From: JBOGJI01 sp050747865
GTDB lineage: Bacteria; Acidobacteriota; Thermoanaerobaculia; Multivoradales; JAHEKO01
Direction: 5' to 3'
Assembly: GCA_050747865.1 (NCBI GenBank)
Contig: JBOGJI010000017.1
Span: 1 to 26,377 of the forward strand
Length of the DNA: 26,377 nucleotides
Position numbers and translations under genes: made by a program. This document shows, piece by piece, positions 14,988 through 24,170 of the stretch; the stretch's first letter is position 1, and each line of letters starts with the position of its first letter. The notes beneath the pieces are model-generated. The model saw only the letters and a list, made by a program, of their open reading frames with translations. It made no database searches and was not told where the DNA came from.

Positions 14988-15686
14988 CTAGGGCGAGGCC
15001 GCCTGCGCCGCGCGCACGTCTTCGACGACACGGCCGTCGCGGAGCACAATGCGGCGCGCCGCGCGCTCGGCGATGTCCGGCTCGTGGGTGACCACGATCA
15101 CCGTGTTGCCAGACTGGTGGAGGGCGTCCATCAGCCTCATGATCTCGGCCGTGGTCGCCGAGTCCAGGTTGCCGGTGGGCTCGTCGGCGAGCAGCAGAGA
15201 GGGGTCGTTGACCAGGGCGCGGGCGATGGCGACGCGCTGGCGCTGACCGCCGGAGAGCTCGTTCGGGTGATGGTGGACGCGGTCCCCGAGGCCGACGCGC
15301 TCGAGGGCCCGCCGGGCCCGCTCGCGGCGCTCCGCGGGTGAGGTGCCGGCGTAGATAAGGGGGAGCTCGACGTTGCGCAGCGCGTCGGTGCGCGCCAGCA
15401 GGTTGAAGGTCTGGAAGATGAAGCCGATCTTCTTGTTACGGATCGCCGCCAGGGCCTCGTCGTCCAGCTCCTCCACCGCCACGCCATCGAGCCGGTAGTG
15501 ACCGGAGGTCGGCCGGTCCAGGCATCCGACGACGTTCATCAGCGTCGACTTGCCGCTCCCCGAGGCTCCCATGATGGCCACGTATTCACCGGCCTCGATG
15601 GCGAGATCGACGCCGTCGAGGGCGTGCACCTGCTCCGCCCCCATGTCGTAGATCTTGGTCACCCGCGACAGCTCGATGAGTGCCAT
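14988..15686 (-). CDS. MacB/LolD-type ABC transporter ATPase
   Basis: A 232-residue single-domain ATPase. Motifs are Walker A GASGSGKS near 40-47, Q-loop IGFIFQTFNLL near 91-101, signature LSGGQRQR near 144-151, Walker B LLLADEPTGNLD near 164-175 and H-loop VTHEPD near 198-203. The VGCLDRPTSGHY and ADEPTGNLDS stretches are typical of the MacB/LolD/FtsE group. It powers the adjacent permease: in E. coli MacB the two are fused, here they are separate genes 7 bp apart. It lies 9 bp after the adaptor gene, so these genes form one unit. Confidence 0.95.
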   Translation of the reverse strand: MALIELSRVTKIYDMGAEQVHALDGVDLAIEAGEYVAIMGASGSGKSTLMNVVGCLDRPTSGHYRLDGVAVEELDDEALAAIRNKKIGFIFQTFNLLARTDALRNVELPLIYAGTSPAERRERARRALERVGLGDRVHHHPNELSGGQRQRVAIARALVNDPSLLLADEPTGNLDSATTAEIMRLMDALHQSGNTVIVVTHEPDIAERAARRIVLRDGRVVEDVRAAQAASP

Positions 15687-15695
15687 GACTTCGTC

Positions 15696-16940
15696 CTATG
15701 CCCCGTCCTCGTCCGTCTCTCCTTCGCCGTCTTCCTCGTCGCCGTCCGTCTCGTCTCCCGGCTCCTCCTGCGCCTGCACGGTGTCGTCGTCACGCAGGTC
15801 TCGGAGCTCCCGGTAGGGGCCGGTGACGACCCGCTCGCCTGCCTCGAGTCCGGAGAGGATCTCCGCGTGCGTGGCGTCGGTCAGCCCGACGTCCACCGGT
15901 CGTTGCACGACCTTGTCGTCCTCGACCACGAAGACGACGTCCCGCTCGTCCTCCTCGTCCGCATCCTCGGTGCCGGCGGGGGCGCGCCGCACCACCGCCT
16001 GGATCGGCACCACCAGCGTGTCGGCCTTGCGGGCGGTGGAGATCTCCGCCCGTGCCGACATGCCGGGCTTGAGCTGCGCGTCCGGCTTCTCCAGCAACAG
16101 CTTCACTTTGAAGTAGGTGAGGTCCGGCTGGGTCTGGGGATGGAAGCCGGAGCTCCCGACCTCGACGACCCGCGCCCGGTAGTCGCTGTCGGGGACGGCG
16201 TCCACCGCCACTGTTGCCTCCTGCTCGAGCTCGACGTAGATCACGTCCGTCTCGTCCGCCTCCACCTCGGCCAGGATCTCGGACAGATCGGCGATGGTGC
16301 CGATGCTCGAGCCCGGCAGGTTGGTCGTGCCGGCGATGACGACCTCGCCCTCCTTGGCCGACAGCTCGGTGACCCGGCCCGAGAGAGGCGCCCGCAGCGT
16401 GGTGCGGCGCAGGTCCTCGCGGGCGCGGTCCACGTCGGCACGCGCCTGGGCGACCGCCTGGCGCGCCTGCTCGAGGTCGAGCTCGGCGGAGCGGCGCGCC
16501 AGCACCGCCTGGTCGAGCTGGTCCCGGGACAGGATCTGCTCCTCGTGGAGGCGTTGCACCCGCGACTCGGTCAAGTGCTCGTTCTCCAGCCGCACGCCGG
16601 CCTGCGCCGCCTGCGCCTGGGCGCTCTGGAGCGCGGCTTCGGCGCGGTCGAGCGCCGCCTGGAACAGCTCCTGGTCGAGCTGGGCGAACAGCTCGCCGGA
16701 CTCGATCTGCTGCCCTTCCTGGACGTAGAGCTTCTCGATCTCGCCGGTCACGCGCGGCGAGATGACGACCTTGATCCGCGGATCGATGACGCCGGAGGCC
16801 TTGACGATACGGGCGATGTCCCGCCGTTCGACGGCGCGCATGTAGACCTTGGAGCCTTCGTCGCCGCCGCGCATGAAGCTGGCGATGACGATGGCGGCGA
16901 GCACGACCGCGCCGCCGGCGATGAGGAGTCCTTTCTTCAC
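15696..16940 (-). CDS. MacA-like periplasmic adaptor (HlyD/RND family)
   Basis: A 414-residue adaptor starting at GTG 16940. It has an N-terminal membrane anchor (about 4-22), a beta-barrel/lipoyl half-motif (VKASGVIDPRIKVVISPRVTGEIEKLYVQEGQQIESGELFAQLD), a long coiled-coil hairpin (about 88-190, rich in Ala/Gln/Arg/Glu), the second lipoyl half (LRAPLSGRVTELSAKEGEVVIAG) and C-terminal beta-barrel segments. Adaptors of this type link inner-membrane MacB to a TolC channel. The C-terminal ~30 residues are almost all Asp/Glu/Gly/Thr, and another acidic patch precedes the VVFVVEDDKVV strand; such acidic tails are unusual for MacA. The ribosome binding site is weak. It is between yip1-like and the ATPase genes. 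Confidence 0.93.
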   Translation of the reverse strand: MKKGLLIAGGAVVLAAIVIASFMRGGDEGSKVYMRAVERRDIARIVKASGVIDPRIKVVISPRVTGEIEKLYVQEGQQIESGELFAQLDQELFQAALDRAEAALQSAQAQAAQAGVRLENEHLTESRVQRLHEEQILSRDQLDQAVLARRSAELDLEQARQAVAQARADVDRAREDLRRTTLRAPLSGRVTELSAKEGEVVIAGTTNLPGSSIGTIADLSEILAEVEADETDVIYVELEQEATVAVDAVPDSDYRARVVEVGSSGFHPQTQPDLTYFKVKLLLEKPDAQLKPGMSARAEISTARKADTLVVPIQAVVRRAPAGTEDADEEDERDVVFVVEDDKVVQRPVDVGLTDATHAEILSGLEAGERVVTGPYRELRDLRDDDTVQAQEEPGDETDGDEEDGEGETDEDGA

Positions 16941-16956
16941 GGTGTTCGGCGGTACC

Positions 16957-17658
16957 CTAGCTGAACAGGGCCGTGAGGCCGACCTTGCCGGCCACGTACA
17001 GGACCCACAGTCCGACCACCACCCAGGCCACGGTCGCGCGCTTGGTGCGCGCCACCGCGGCGTAGCCGATCAACAGCAGGGCGAGTGTCCACAGGGAGAA
17101 CACGTCGACGCTACCGAGCAGGGCCTTGAGCACCGGCGAGGCGTCCTCGGGGGCGAAGGCTCCGAGGTTGGAGGACAGCAGGCCGGAGCGCAACTCGGTC
17201 GAGGTCACGCTGTCTCGCCCGAGCAGCAATGGCAGGCCGAGCAGCCCCGCCACCACCCAGGGCATGAATCCGTGCGTCAGCGCCGCCATGCTTTCGCCGA
17301 ACTTGAGCTCGCTGTCGCCCACGAAGCGCAAGAGCAGCCAGAAAACGAGCCCCATCACGAAATAGACGATGGGGCCGGCGACCGCTTGGATACCCAAACC
17401 AACCCAGCGAAACTTCTCTCCCATGGTCACCTGTTGCCGGATCTGCTCTTCCGGGATCTCCTGTCCGCTGGCTTCGATCCTCGACCTCACTTCGCGCTCC
17501 ATGTCGATCTTCGGCGTCGCTACGGCGCTGATCCCGATCTGGACCGCGAGCAGCACGAGCAGCGCCACCAACCAGGTGGGCTTCGCCGCAATCGATTCGA
17601 AGGTCTTGACGGGTGAGATCAGGACGCCGACCAGGCGCCCCCAGGCGGACGACTCCAT
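16957..17658 (-). CDS. YIP1-family integral membrane protein
   Basis: A 233-residue hydrophobic protein with about five membrane helices: WLVALLVLLAVQIGISAVA near 29-47, VAGPIVYFVMGLVFWLLL near 95-112, MPWVVAGLLGLPLLLG, SLWTLALLLIGYAAVA and VAWVVVGLWVLYVAGKVG at the end. The N-terminal WGRLVGVLISPVKTFESIAAKPTW is the usual opening of bacterial YIP1-domain (PF04893-type) proteins. The function is unknown; in this setting it may be an assembly or accessory factor for the exporter. The start is ATG at 17658 preceded by AGAGGAG. It lies between the TolC-like and MacA-like genes, all minus strand with short spacers. Confidence 0.8.
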   Translation of the reverse strand: MESSAWGRLVGVLISPVKTFESIAAKPTWLVALLVLLAVQIGISAVATPKIDMEREVRSRIEASGQEIPEEQIRQQVTMGEKFRWVGLGIQAVAGPIVYFVMGLVFWLLLRFVGDSELKFGESMAALTHGFMPWVVAGLLGLPLLLGRDSVTSTELRSGLLSSNLGAFAPEDASPVLKALLGSVDVFSLWTLALLLIGYAAVARTKRATVAWVVVGLWVLYVAGKVGLTALFS

Positions 17659-17691
17659 GGCAATGCTCCTCTTCTCCTTACGGGAATTGAC

Positions 17692-19350
17692 TCAGCCGGC
17701 CTCCTCGTCGCCGACCACGCGGATGCCGGCCGTCTGCAACAGCTCGCCGATGGCCCGATGGTACTCGATCACTGCGCGGTTGTAGCCGGTGATCGCGGTG
17801 ACCTCGCGGCCGCGGGCCGCGGTGAGGTCATTCTGGACCTGCAATACCAGGAAGCTCGTGGACATGCCATTGTCGAAGCGCTTCTGCTCGGCGTCCAAGC
17901 TCCGCTGTTGCAGACGCACGCTGGCTCGCGCGGCCTCGACCCGCTCCCAGGCCGCCTCGAGGTTGCGAGCCGCGGTACGAACCTCCGTGGCGACCTGCTG
18001 CTGCAACAACTGGTGTTGCCTCTCGGCACTGTCCACCGCAATGTCCGCGCGCGCCCGCCCGGCGCGCGCCTCGCGGTTCTGCAGCGGGTACGCGAGCAGG
18101 AGGCCCACTCGCCAGCCCTCGAAGTCGCGCCCCGTGACCTGGTCCAGCGCGTCGTCGAATCCTCCGGGGAACACGCCGATGACCTCGCCGGTCTCCGGAT
18201 CGCGAGTCAGGATGTCGCCGCCGAGACCGCTGAGATCGTAGGAGACATCCAGGTCGAGCCGCGGTCGCACCAGGCTGCGGGCAACGTCGGCCCTGAGGCG
18301 TGCCTGCTCGACGCCGGCGCCCTGGCCGGTGAGCTCGACGCGCTGCCGCTGCGCGGAGGCGAGAGCGTCGGCGAGCTGGAACTCCATCGGCTCTCGGGTG
18401 GGCTCGGTGTCGGGGATCAGCTCAGCCGTCCACAGGGGGCCTTGTTCCAGATTCAGCAGCAGCCGCAGTCGATCCGCGGCGTCGCCGACCGCCGCACGCG
18501 CCAGGATGATCTGTTCGCGCTGGGTGGCGATCCCCGCCTCGCTCTGCACCAGCTCCAGCGGCGCCAGAGTGCCGACGTCGACGCGGATCTGGTTCTGTTG
18601 GTGGAGCTCCTCGGCCAGCGCCAGGGCCTCTTCGGCGACTCCGAGCTGCTGCCGCGCCTCCACGAGGTCCCAATACGCGTTGGCCACGTCCTGGGCCGTC
18701 GCGATGACCTGCCGCTCGAACTCGCTGCGGCCGATCTCCTCGCCCCGCTGCGCCACCAGGATCTCGTTGCGCGTGACGGTGCGCCCGAAGTTCTGGAGCA
18801 GCGGCTGGGTGTATCCAAGCGACGCGAACGATGTGTACGACGGGTTGAGCTGAACATTGAGCGAGTTGGTCTCGTCCCGGGCATTGGACCAGACCAGCGA
18901 TGCGGTGCCGCCCAGCGGAGTGAGCTGGCTCAGGCTCAGGTCGAACGCCTCGTCCTGACTGCTCAGGACGGGGACCCCTTCCACGGCGACGGCAGTGGGT
19001 GAATCCCGGTCCGACGTGCTGACATCCGCGGAAAGCCTCAGATCGAAGATCCCGCGGGCACCTTGGACGCCGAAGACGGCGTCCTGGTACGTGTTGCGCG
19101 AAACCAGCAGATCCACGTTGCGCTGCAGGGCGATGGCGATCGCCTCCTCGAGCGACAGGTGGAGGTCTCCCTCCTCCGGCGCGAGGTCGACAGGCGGCGG
19201 CTCCCCCGGCGGCGACAGGGGAACCTCGGTGTCCACCTCCTGGGCCGCTAGCGGGGCGGCGGTCAAGACACAGGCGGCGGCGACGGCGGCAAGGCGCCGG
19301 CTCCATGCCCTAAAGCCTGTTTGCCGTGAGATCGACGGGTTCGAGATCAT
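17692..19350 (-). CDS. TolC-family outer membrane efflux protein
   Basis: A 552-residue protein from the ATG at 19350, chosen because GGAGGA lies about 10 bp upstream and a longer reading would overlap the ABC ATPase gene. A Sec signal peptide spans about 1-36 (Arg-rich start, AAVAAACVLTAAPLAAQ). The mature chain has LSLEEAIAIALQRNVDLL, typical of the first helix of the outer membrane efflux fold, and two repeated helical-hairpin halves rich in Ala/Gln/Glu with trailing YPLQNREARA and NLEAAWERVEAARASV, FVLQVQNDLTAARGREVTAITGYNRAVIEYHRA. Family members form a trimeric outer-membrane channel docking to a MacA-like adaptor, whose gene is two downstream. The Pro-rich segment after the signal is odd but not unique. 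Confidence 0.93.
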   Translation of the reverse strand: MISNPSISRQTGFRAWSRRLAAVAAACVLTAAPLAAQEVDTEVPLSPPGEPPPVDLAPEEGDLHLSLEEAIAIALQRNVDLLVSRNTYQDAVFGVQGARGIFDLRLSADVSTSDRDSPTAVAVEGVPVLSSQDEAFDLSLSQLTPLGGTASLVWSNARDETNSLNVQLNPSYTSFASLGYTQPLLQNFGRTVTRNEILVAQRGEEIGRSEFERQVIATAQDVANAYWDLVEARQQLGVAEEALALAEELHQQNQIRVDVGTLAPLELVQSEAGIATQREQIILARAAVGDAADRLRLLLNLEQGPLWTAELIPDTEPTREPMEFQLADALASAQRQRVELTGQGAGVEQARLRADVARSLVRPRLDLDVSYDLSGLGGDILTRDPETGEVIGVFPGGFDDALDQVTGRDFEGWRVGLLLAYPLQNREARAGRARADIAVDSAERQHQLLQQQVATEVRTAARNLEAAWERVEAARASVRLQQRSLDAEQKRFDNGMSTSFLVLQVQNDLTAARGREVTAITGYNRAVIEYHRAIGELLQTAGIRVVGDEEAG

Positions 19351-19402
19351 GGGCCGATATTCCTCCACTTGCGTTTGCTCCACGAGAGTGTCCCCGCCTC
19401 TC

Positions 19403-20194
19403 CTACGAGTCAGGGCACGGAAAGTTCCGCCGGCTCGCGGCGACCAGGGCGGCGGTGCGCGGATGACGGGGAGCCCGCAGGACCTCGCGCGTCGGTCCCT
19501 GCTCCACCACGGCCCCACCGTCCAGGACCAGGACCCGGTCCGCCATGCGCGATACCAGCTCCAGGTCGTGGGCGATCAACAGCAGCCCCAGACCCAGGGC
19601 GTCGCGTAGCTCCCGCAGGATCTCGAGGGCCTGCGCCCGCAGCGAGCCGTCCAGGGCGCTGACCGGCTCGTCGGCGACCAGCACCCGCGGACGGACGATC
19701 ACGGCCCGGCCGAAGGCCACGCGCTGCCGCTGACCGCCGGACAGCTCTCCCGGAAACCGCCCGGCCAGCGTTGGCGGCAGGCGGAGCTGGTCCATCGCCT
19801 TCAGCACGCGTTCGCGCCGTTCGTCTCGGTCGCCCAGCCCGAAGGCGCGCAGCGGTTCCTCCAGGATCGCGGCTACCCGCATGCGGGGGTCGAGGCTGGC
19901 GCCGGCGTCGGGAAAGGTCATCTGCAGATAACGCCGCCGCCAACGCAGGGGCTCGCCGCACAGGGCGGTCAGATCCTCTCCGGCGAAGAGCACGCGGCCC
20001 GAGTCGGGCTCGGTCAGGCGCACCAGGCAGCGCGCGAGTGTGCTCTTGCCGCTTCCCGACTCGCCGACCACGGCCACGCACTCCCCGGCATCGAGGCCCA
20101 GCGAGACTCCGCGCAGCGCCGCGACGTTTCCTCCCCGCCGGCGACCGGCCGCCGGGTAGCGCTTGACCAGATCGTGCGCCTCCAGCAGAGCCAC
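19403..20194 (-). CDS. Peptide/nickel-type ABC transporter ATPase (DppF/NikE-like)
   Basis: A 263-residue ATPase starting at GTG 20194, one base after the stop of its partner gene. Motifs are Walker A GESGSGKS at 44-51, signature LSGGQRQR at 151-158, Walker B VLVADEPVSALD at 171-182 and H-loop IAHD at 207-210. The family segment normally reading FQDPYASLNPR here reads FPDAGASLDPR (94-104), so the Q-loop glutamine appears replaced by Pro95. The chain ends shortly after the ATPase core (RHPRTAALVAASR), lacking the ~60-residue C-terminal oligopeptide domain of OppF/DppF; NikE is of this length. No permease or binding-protein gene is adjacent. Substrate is unknown; with pepA upstream, peptides are possible. 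Confidence 0.88.
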   Translation of the reverse strand: MALLEAHDLVKRYPAAGRRRGGNVAALRGVSLGLDAGECVAVVGESGSGKSTLARCLVRLTEPDSGRVLFAGEDLTALCGEPLRWRRRYLQMTFPDAGASLDPRMRVAAILEEPLRAFGLGDRDERRERVLKAMDQLRLPPTLAGRFPGELSGGQRQRVAFGRAVIVRPRVLVADEPVSALDGSLRAQALEILRELRDALGLGLLLIAHDLELVSRMADRVLVLDGGAVVEQGPTREVLRAPRHPRTAALVAASRRNFPCPDS

Positions 20195-20195
20195 G

Positions 20196-20969
<774 letters not shown>

Positions 20970-22497
20970 TCGATCGTGGAGGCGATGCCGTACCCGGTGG
21001 CGCCGCGCGGACCCTTGCCGTTGCCGCCCACGTAGGCCGGCCCGGCGATGTCCCAGTGGGCCCAGCGCTCGACCCCTTCCACGAAACAGGAGAGGAATGC
21101 CGCCGCGGTGTTGGCGCCGCCCCAGCGCCCGCCGGTGTTCTTCAGGTCGGCATGGTCGCCTTGCATCTGCTCGCGGAACTCGCGCCACAGCGGCATGCGC
21201 CAGAGGCGCTCGCCCGCGACCTCCGCGCAGGCGTTCAGCTCTTCGCTCAGTCCGTCGTCCGGCGTGTACAGGGCGCCACCGCCCTGCCCCAGGGCGACCA
21301 CCGCCGCGCCGGTCAGGGTCGAAAACTCGAGCAGCGCGTCCGGGCCCTCGTCGCAGGCCCACGCCAGGGCGTCGGCGAGAATCATGCGGCCTTCGGCGTC
21401 GGTGTTGAGGATCTCGACGGTCTTGCCGTTGCGGCAGCGCACGATGTCCCCCGGCCGGTAGGAAGCCCCGTCCGGCATGTTCTCGACCAAGGGCAGGTAG
21501 GCGCGCAGCCTGACGGGCAGATCGAGCGCCGCCGCCGCCCGCATCACGCCCAGCACCGTGCAGGCGCCGCACTTGTCCCACTTCATCTCGTCCAGGTGGG
21601 TGGCGGGCTTGATGGAGATCCCCCCGGTGTCGAAGGTCACCCCCTTCCCAACCAGGGCAATGGTGGGACCCCGCTCGCCCCAGGCTAGGCGCACCAGGCG
21701 GGGCGGGTTGCTCGAGCCGGCGGCGACCGCCAGGATCCCGCCCATGCGGTGCTGCGCGAGCTCTTTCGGTCCCAATGTCCGGATCGCCATCCGCTGCTCG
21801 GCCGCCAGGTCGCGCGCCCGGGCGGCCACCCACTCGGGTGTCGCGATATTGGGCGGCGTGTTGGCGAGATCGCGCGCCCAGCCGATCGCCGCGGCGACGG
21901 TCTCCCCACGGGCTACGCCCTTGCGCCAGGCGGCGGCTTCCTCCGGCGGCGGAATCAGGATCGCGCGGTCGGGACCACCGCGCTCGTCCTCCGGCGCCTT
22001 GAACTCGCGATACCGGTAGGCCGCCAGCGCCAGGGCTCGCGCCAGGCGCTCCGCTCCGCTCTCGCCCTCCGTCAGGGCGTGCACGGGAGGGACCACGGCC
22101 ACCCTGGCCGCGTCGAGGCGCCGCGCGCTGGCCGCGATGCGAGCCGCCCAGCTCGACATGTCCGCCCATTCCCAGGTCTCGCGGGGTCCCAAGCCGTGGA
22201 GGACCAGGCGAGCCGGCCCGGAGGCGGCGGCATCGCCGTGCCGCTCGCGATCCGCCTTGCCCTTGAATCCACGGGCGGCCTTCGAAAGCCGCCCCGCCAC
22301 CGGCGCGGGCAGCCCGGCCGTGCGGGGAGCCTCCCCCGCAAAGCACCCCGCCACCAGAAGATCCGCCGCGAGGCGCCCGCGCCCGGCTACCGCGATCTGC
22401 GTCAGCTTGCTCACGTGTCTCCTCTAAGCCCTGACGGGCTGGCCCTCCTCCACAACTCGACGGGCGGGAGAGTCTAGCAGTCCGGGATCGCCGCCTG

Positions 22498-22524
22498 TTG
22501 TCCGCGTCGCGCGCTCCGTATACC
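22498..22524 (+). promoter_or_regulatory. Weak candidate promoter of purC
   Basis: TTGTCC at 22498-22503 and TATACC at 22519-22524 sit in the 134-bp divergent gap between pepA and purC. The 15-bp spacer is short and both boxes are imperfect. It is the best candidate I could see; a GGAGGG ribosome binding site follows at 22538-22543. Confidence 0.3.
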
Positions 22525-22548
22525 GTTACGGCCTCTTGGAGGGAAGAC

Positions 22549-23460
22549 ATGGCGAAAACCGTTTGGCAGACCGAGCTACCCGGCCTTCCCGCCCCCAAGC
22601 GGGGCAAGGTGCGGGACATCTACGACCTGGGCGACGAGCTGTTGATCGTCTGCTGCGACCGCATCTCGGCCTACGATCATGTCCTGCGCCCCGGGATCCC
22701 GGGCAAGGGCAAGATCCTCAACCAGCTCACCAACTTCTGGTTCGCCTTTCTGGGTGAGAAAATACCGCTGACCGATGAGATGCCACACCACCTCCTCGCC
22801 GTCGAGGTGGACGACTTCCCCGCCGCGTTGCGCGAGCACCGCGACCAGCTCGATGGCCGCTCCGTGCTCGCCCGCAAGGCCGAGGTGATCCCGTTCGAGT
22901 GTGTCGCCCGCGGCTACCTCGCGGGCAGCGGCTACCGCGAGTACACGCAGAGCGGTGGCGTGTGCGGCGTCCCGCTGCCCACGGGCCTGGAGCGGGCGAG
23001 CCGCCTGCCCGAGCCAATCTTCACGCCGGCGACCAAGGCGGAGAGCGGCCACGACGAGAACGTCTCGTTCGAGGTCATGGCCGAGGCGCTGGGCGAGCCC
23101 CTGGCCACGCGCCTGCGCGACACGACCCTCAAGCTCTACTCGAAGGGTGCGGCGCATGCGGCCGCGTCCGGTCTCCTGCTCGCGGACACCAAGTTCGAGT
23201 TCGGCCGTCTCGACGGCGAGGTGATCCTCATCGACGAGGTGCTCACGCCGGACTCCTCGCGCTACTGGGAGGAGACCGAGTGGCGCCCCGGCACGGAGCC
23301 GGTGTCGCTCGACAAGCAATACGTGCGCAACTGGCTCGACGTCACCGGCTGGGATCACGAATCGCCTCCCCCGGAGCTCCCGCGGGACGTCGTCGACGGC
23401 ACGCTCTCCCGGTACCAGGAAGCCTTCCGCCGCATCACCGGCCGCGAGCCGGTCCTGTAG
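22549..23460 (+). CDS. purC: Phosphoribosylaminoimidazole-succinocarboxamide synthase (SAICAR synthetase)
   Basis: A 303-residue enzyme joining CAIR and aspartate with ATP to form SAICAR in purine biosynthesis. The start at 22549 is chosen because GGAGGG ends 5 bp upstream; a longer in-frame ATG at 22498 has no such site. Signature 1 is VIPFECVARGYLAGS at 113-127, signature 2 LADTKFEFG at 211-219, plus KVRDIYDLGDELLIV near 20-34. The long PurC form (about 300) is the one also found in many non-gamma bacteria. It is a stand-alone plus-strand gene, divergent from pepA. Its TAG is followed directly by an IS91-type remnant, so nothing functional seems co-transcribed with it. Confidence 0.97.
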   Translation: MAKTVWQTELPGLPAPKRGKVRDIYDLGDELLIVCCDRISAYDHVLRPGIPGKGKILNQLTNFWFAFLGEKIPLTDEMPHHLLAVEVDDFPAALREHRDQLDGRSVLARKAEVIPFECVARGYLAGSGYREYTQSGGVCGVPLPTGLERASRLPEPIFTPATKAESGHDENVSFEVMAEALGEPLATRLRDTTLKLYSKGAAHAAASGLLLADTKFEFGRLDGEVILIDEVLTPDSSRYWEETEWRPGTEPVSLDKQYVRNWLDVTGWDHESPPPELPRDVVDGTLSRYQEAFRRITGREPVL

Positions 23461-23461
23461 A

Positions 23462-23713
23462 CACGAACGGGGCAAGCCCACTGTCGAGCGGTTCGAGCCG
23501 GCCGAGTTCCTGGCCCGCCTGCTACAACACGTACCCGAGCCCCGGCTGCACCAGCTTCGGTACTTCGGCCGCTACTCCAACGCAGCCAGGGCGCGGCGGT
23601 CCCGCGACGACTCGCAGGCGCGTCCCGCGGTTCCTACTTGCGAGCAAGAGCCGGATACCACCGAGCGTCGTCAGGCCCGTAGAGCGTGGGCACACTTGAT
23701 CCACCGCGTCTAG
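23462..23713 (+). pseudogene. IS91-family transposase C-terminal fragment
   Basis: An open frame with no start codon begins right after the purC stop and runs to TAG 23711. It reads FLARLLQHVPEPRLHQLRYF, then GRYSNAARARR, a Ser/Glu/Arg-rich linker, and ARRAWAHLIHRV before the stop. This order (xFLARLL.H.P......RYYG.YSN, then RRRWAELIRRVYEVDPL) is the C-terminal part of IS91-type (Y2) transposases. The stop replaces the tyrosine of the family's VYEVD, and EVD follows the stop in frame. The catalytic tyrosines of the N-terminal part are absent, so it is a dead remnant. How it joined purC is unknown. Confidence 0.7.
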
Positions 23714-24136
23714 GAGGTCGACCAGGAGGCGGTCGTCTCGGACGGCAACGGCGTCTTCGAGCCGGGCGAGACCGTGGAAGTGGCGCCGGCCTGGCGCAAC
23801 AACGGAGAAGCGCCGCAGAGCCTGACCGGTGCCGCGTCCGACTTCACCGGGCCGAGCGGAGCCAGCTATACCCTCGCGCTCGACACCGCCGACTACGGCG
23901 CCCTCGACCCCGACGAGACCGCGAGCTGCCGCGACGCCGGAGTCTGCTATCAGATGGGCGTCGACGATCCCGCCGTCCACCCGGCGCCCCATTGGGACGC
24001 CGCCTTCGACGAGACCCTCTGGCATCGCGGGATCACTGCCGGTTGCAGCGTCACCCACTACTCTGCCCCGCTTCGGCGAACACCCGTGGCCAGATGGCGG
24101 TCTTCGTCAGCCAGACCTTTGGACTGATTCTCTACG
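23714..24136 (+). pseudogene. Degenerate SLH-type secreted protein, copy on plus strand
   Basis: In frame after the transposase stop are GNGVFEPGETVEVAPAWRNN, a FTGPSGASYTLALDTADYGALDP stretch, CYQMGVDDPAVHPAPHWDAAFDETL, and then an abrupt WHRGITAGC. The same module is on the minus strand at 24132-25066 with three SLH-like repeats; here two repeats and the linking strand are missing between FDETL and HRGITAGC. A 2-base offset at 24062-24063 then shifts the frame before CPASANTRGQMAVFVSQTFGLILYE. There is no signal peptide or start. It is a broken remnant, best explained as a truncated paralogue. Confidence 0.75.
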
Positions 24137-24170
24137 AGCCGTACAGCGTCAGCCCGAAGGTCTTGCTGAC
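24106..24170. repeat. Near-palindromic junction between the two convergent SLH copies
   Basis: 31-nt arms (24106-24136 and 24140-24170) match at 25 of 31 positions when one is reverse-complemented, around a 3-nt centre. Both arms encode VSxTFGLxLY, the C-terminus of the two copies. The likeness continues outward into the QMAxF codons, so the repeat is a consequence of two paralogous gene ends meeting tail-to-tail. It could form a strong hairpin in either transcript. Confidence 0.8.

Noticed and set aside
20970..22619. A very long minus-strand open frame continuous with the NikD-like ATPase
   Set aside because: The upstream part lies over pepA, whose own frame has all M17 motifs; the extension is Arg/Gly/Ala/Pro-rich with no recognisable domain, as expected of an alternative frame in GC-rich DNA.
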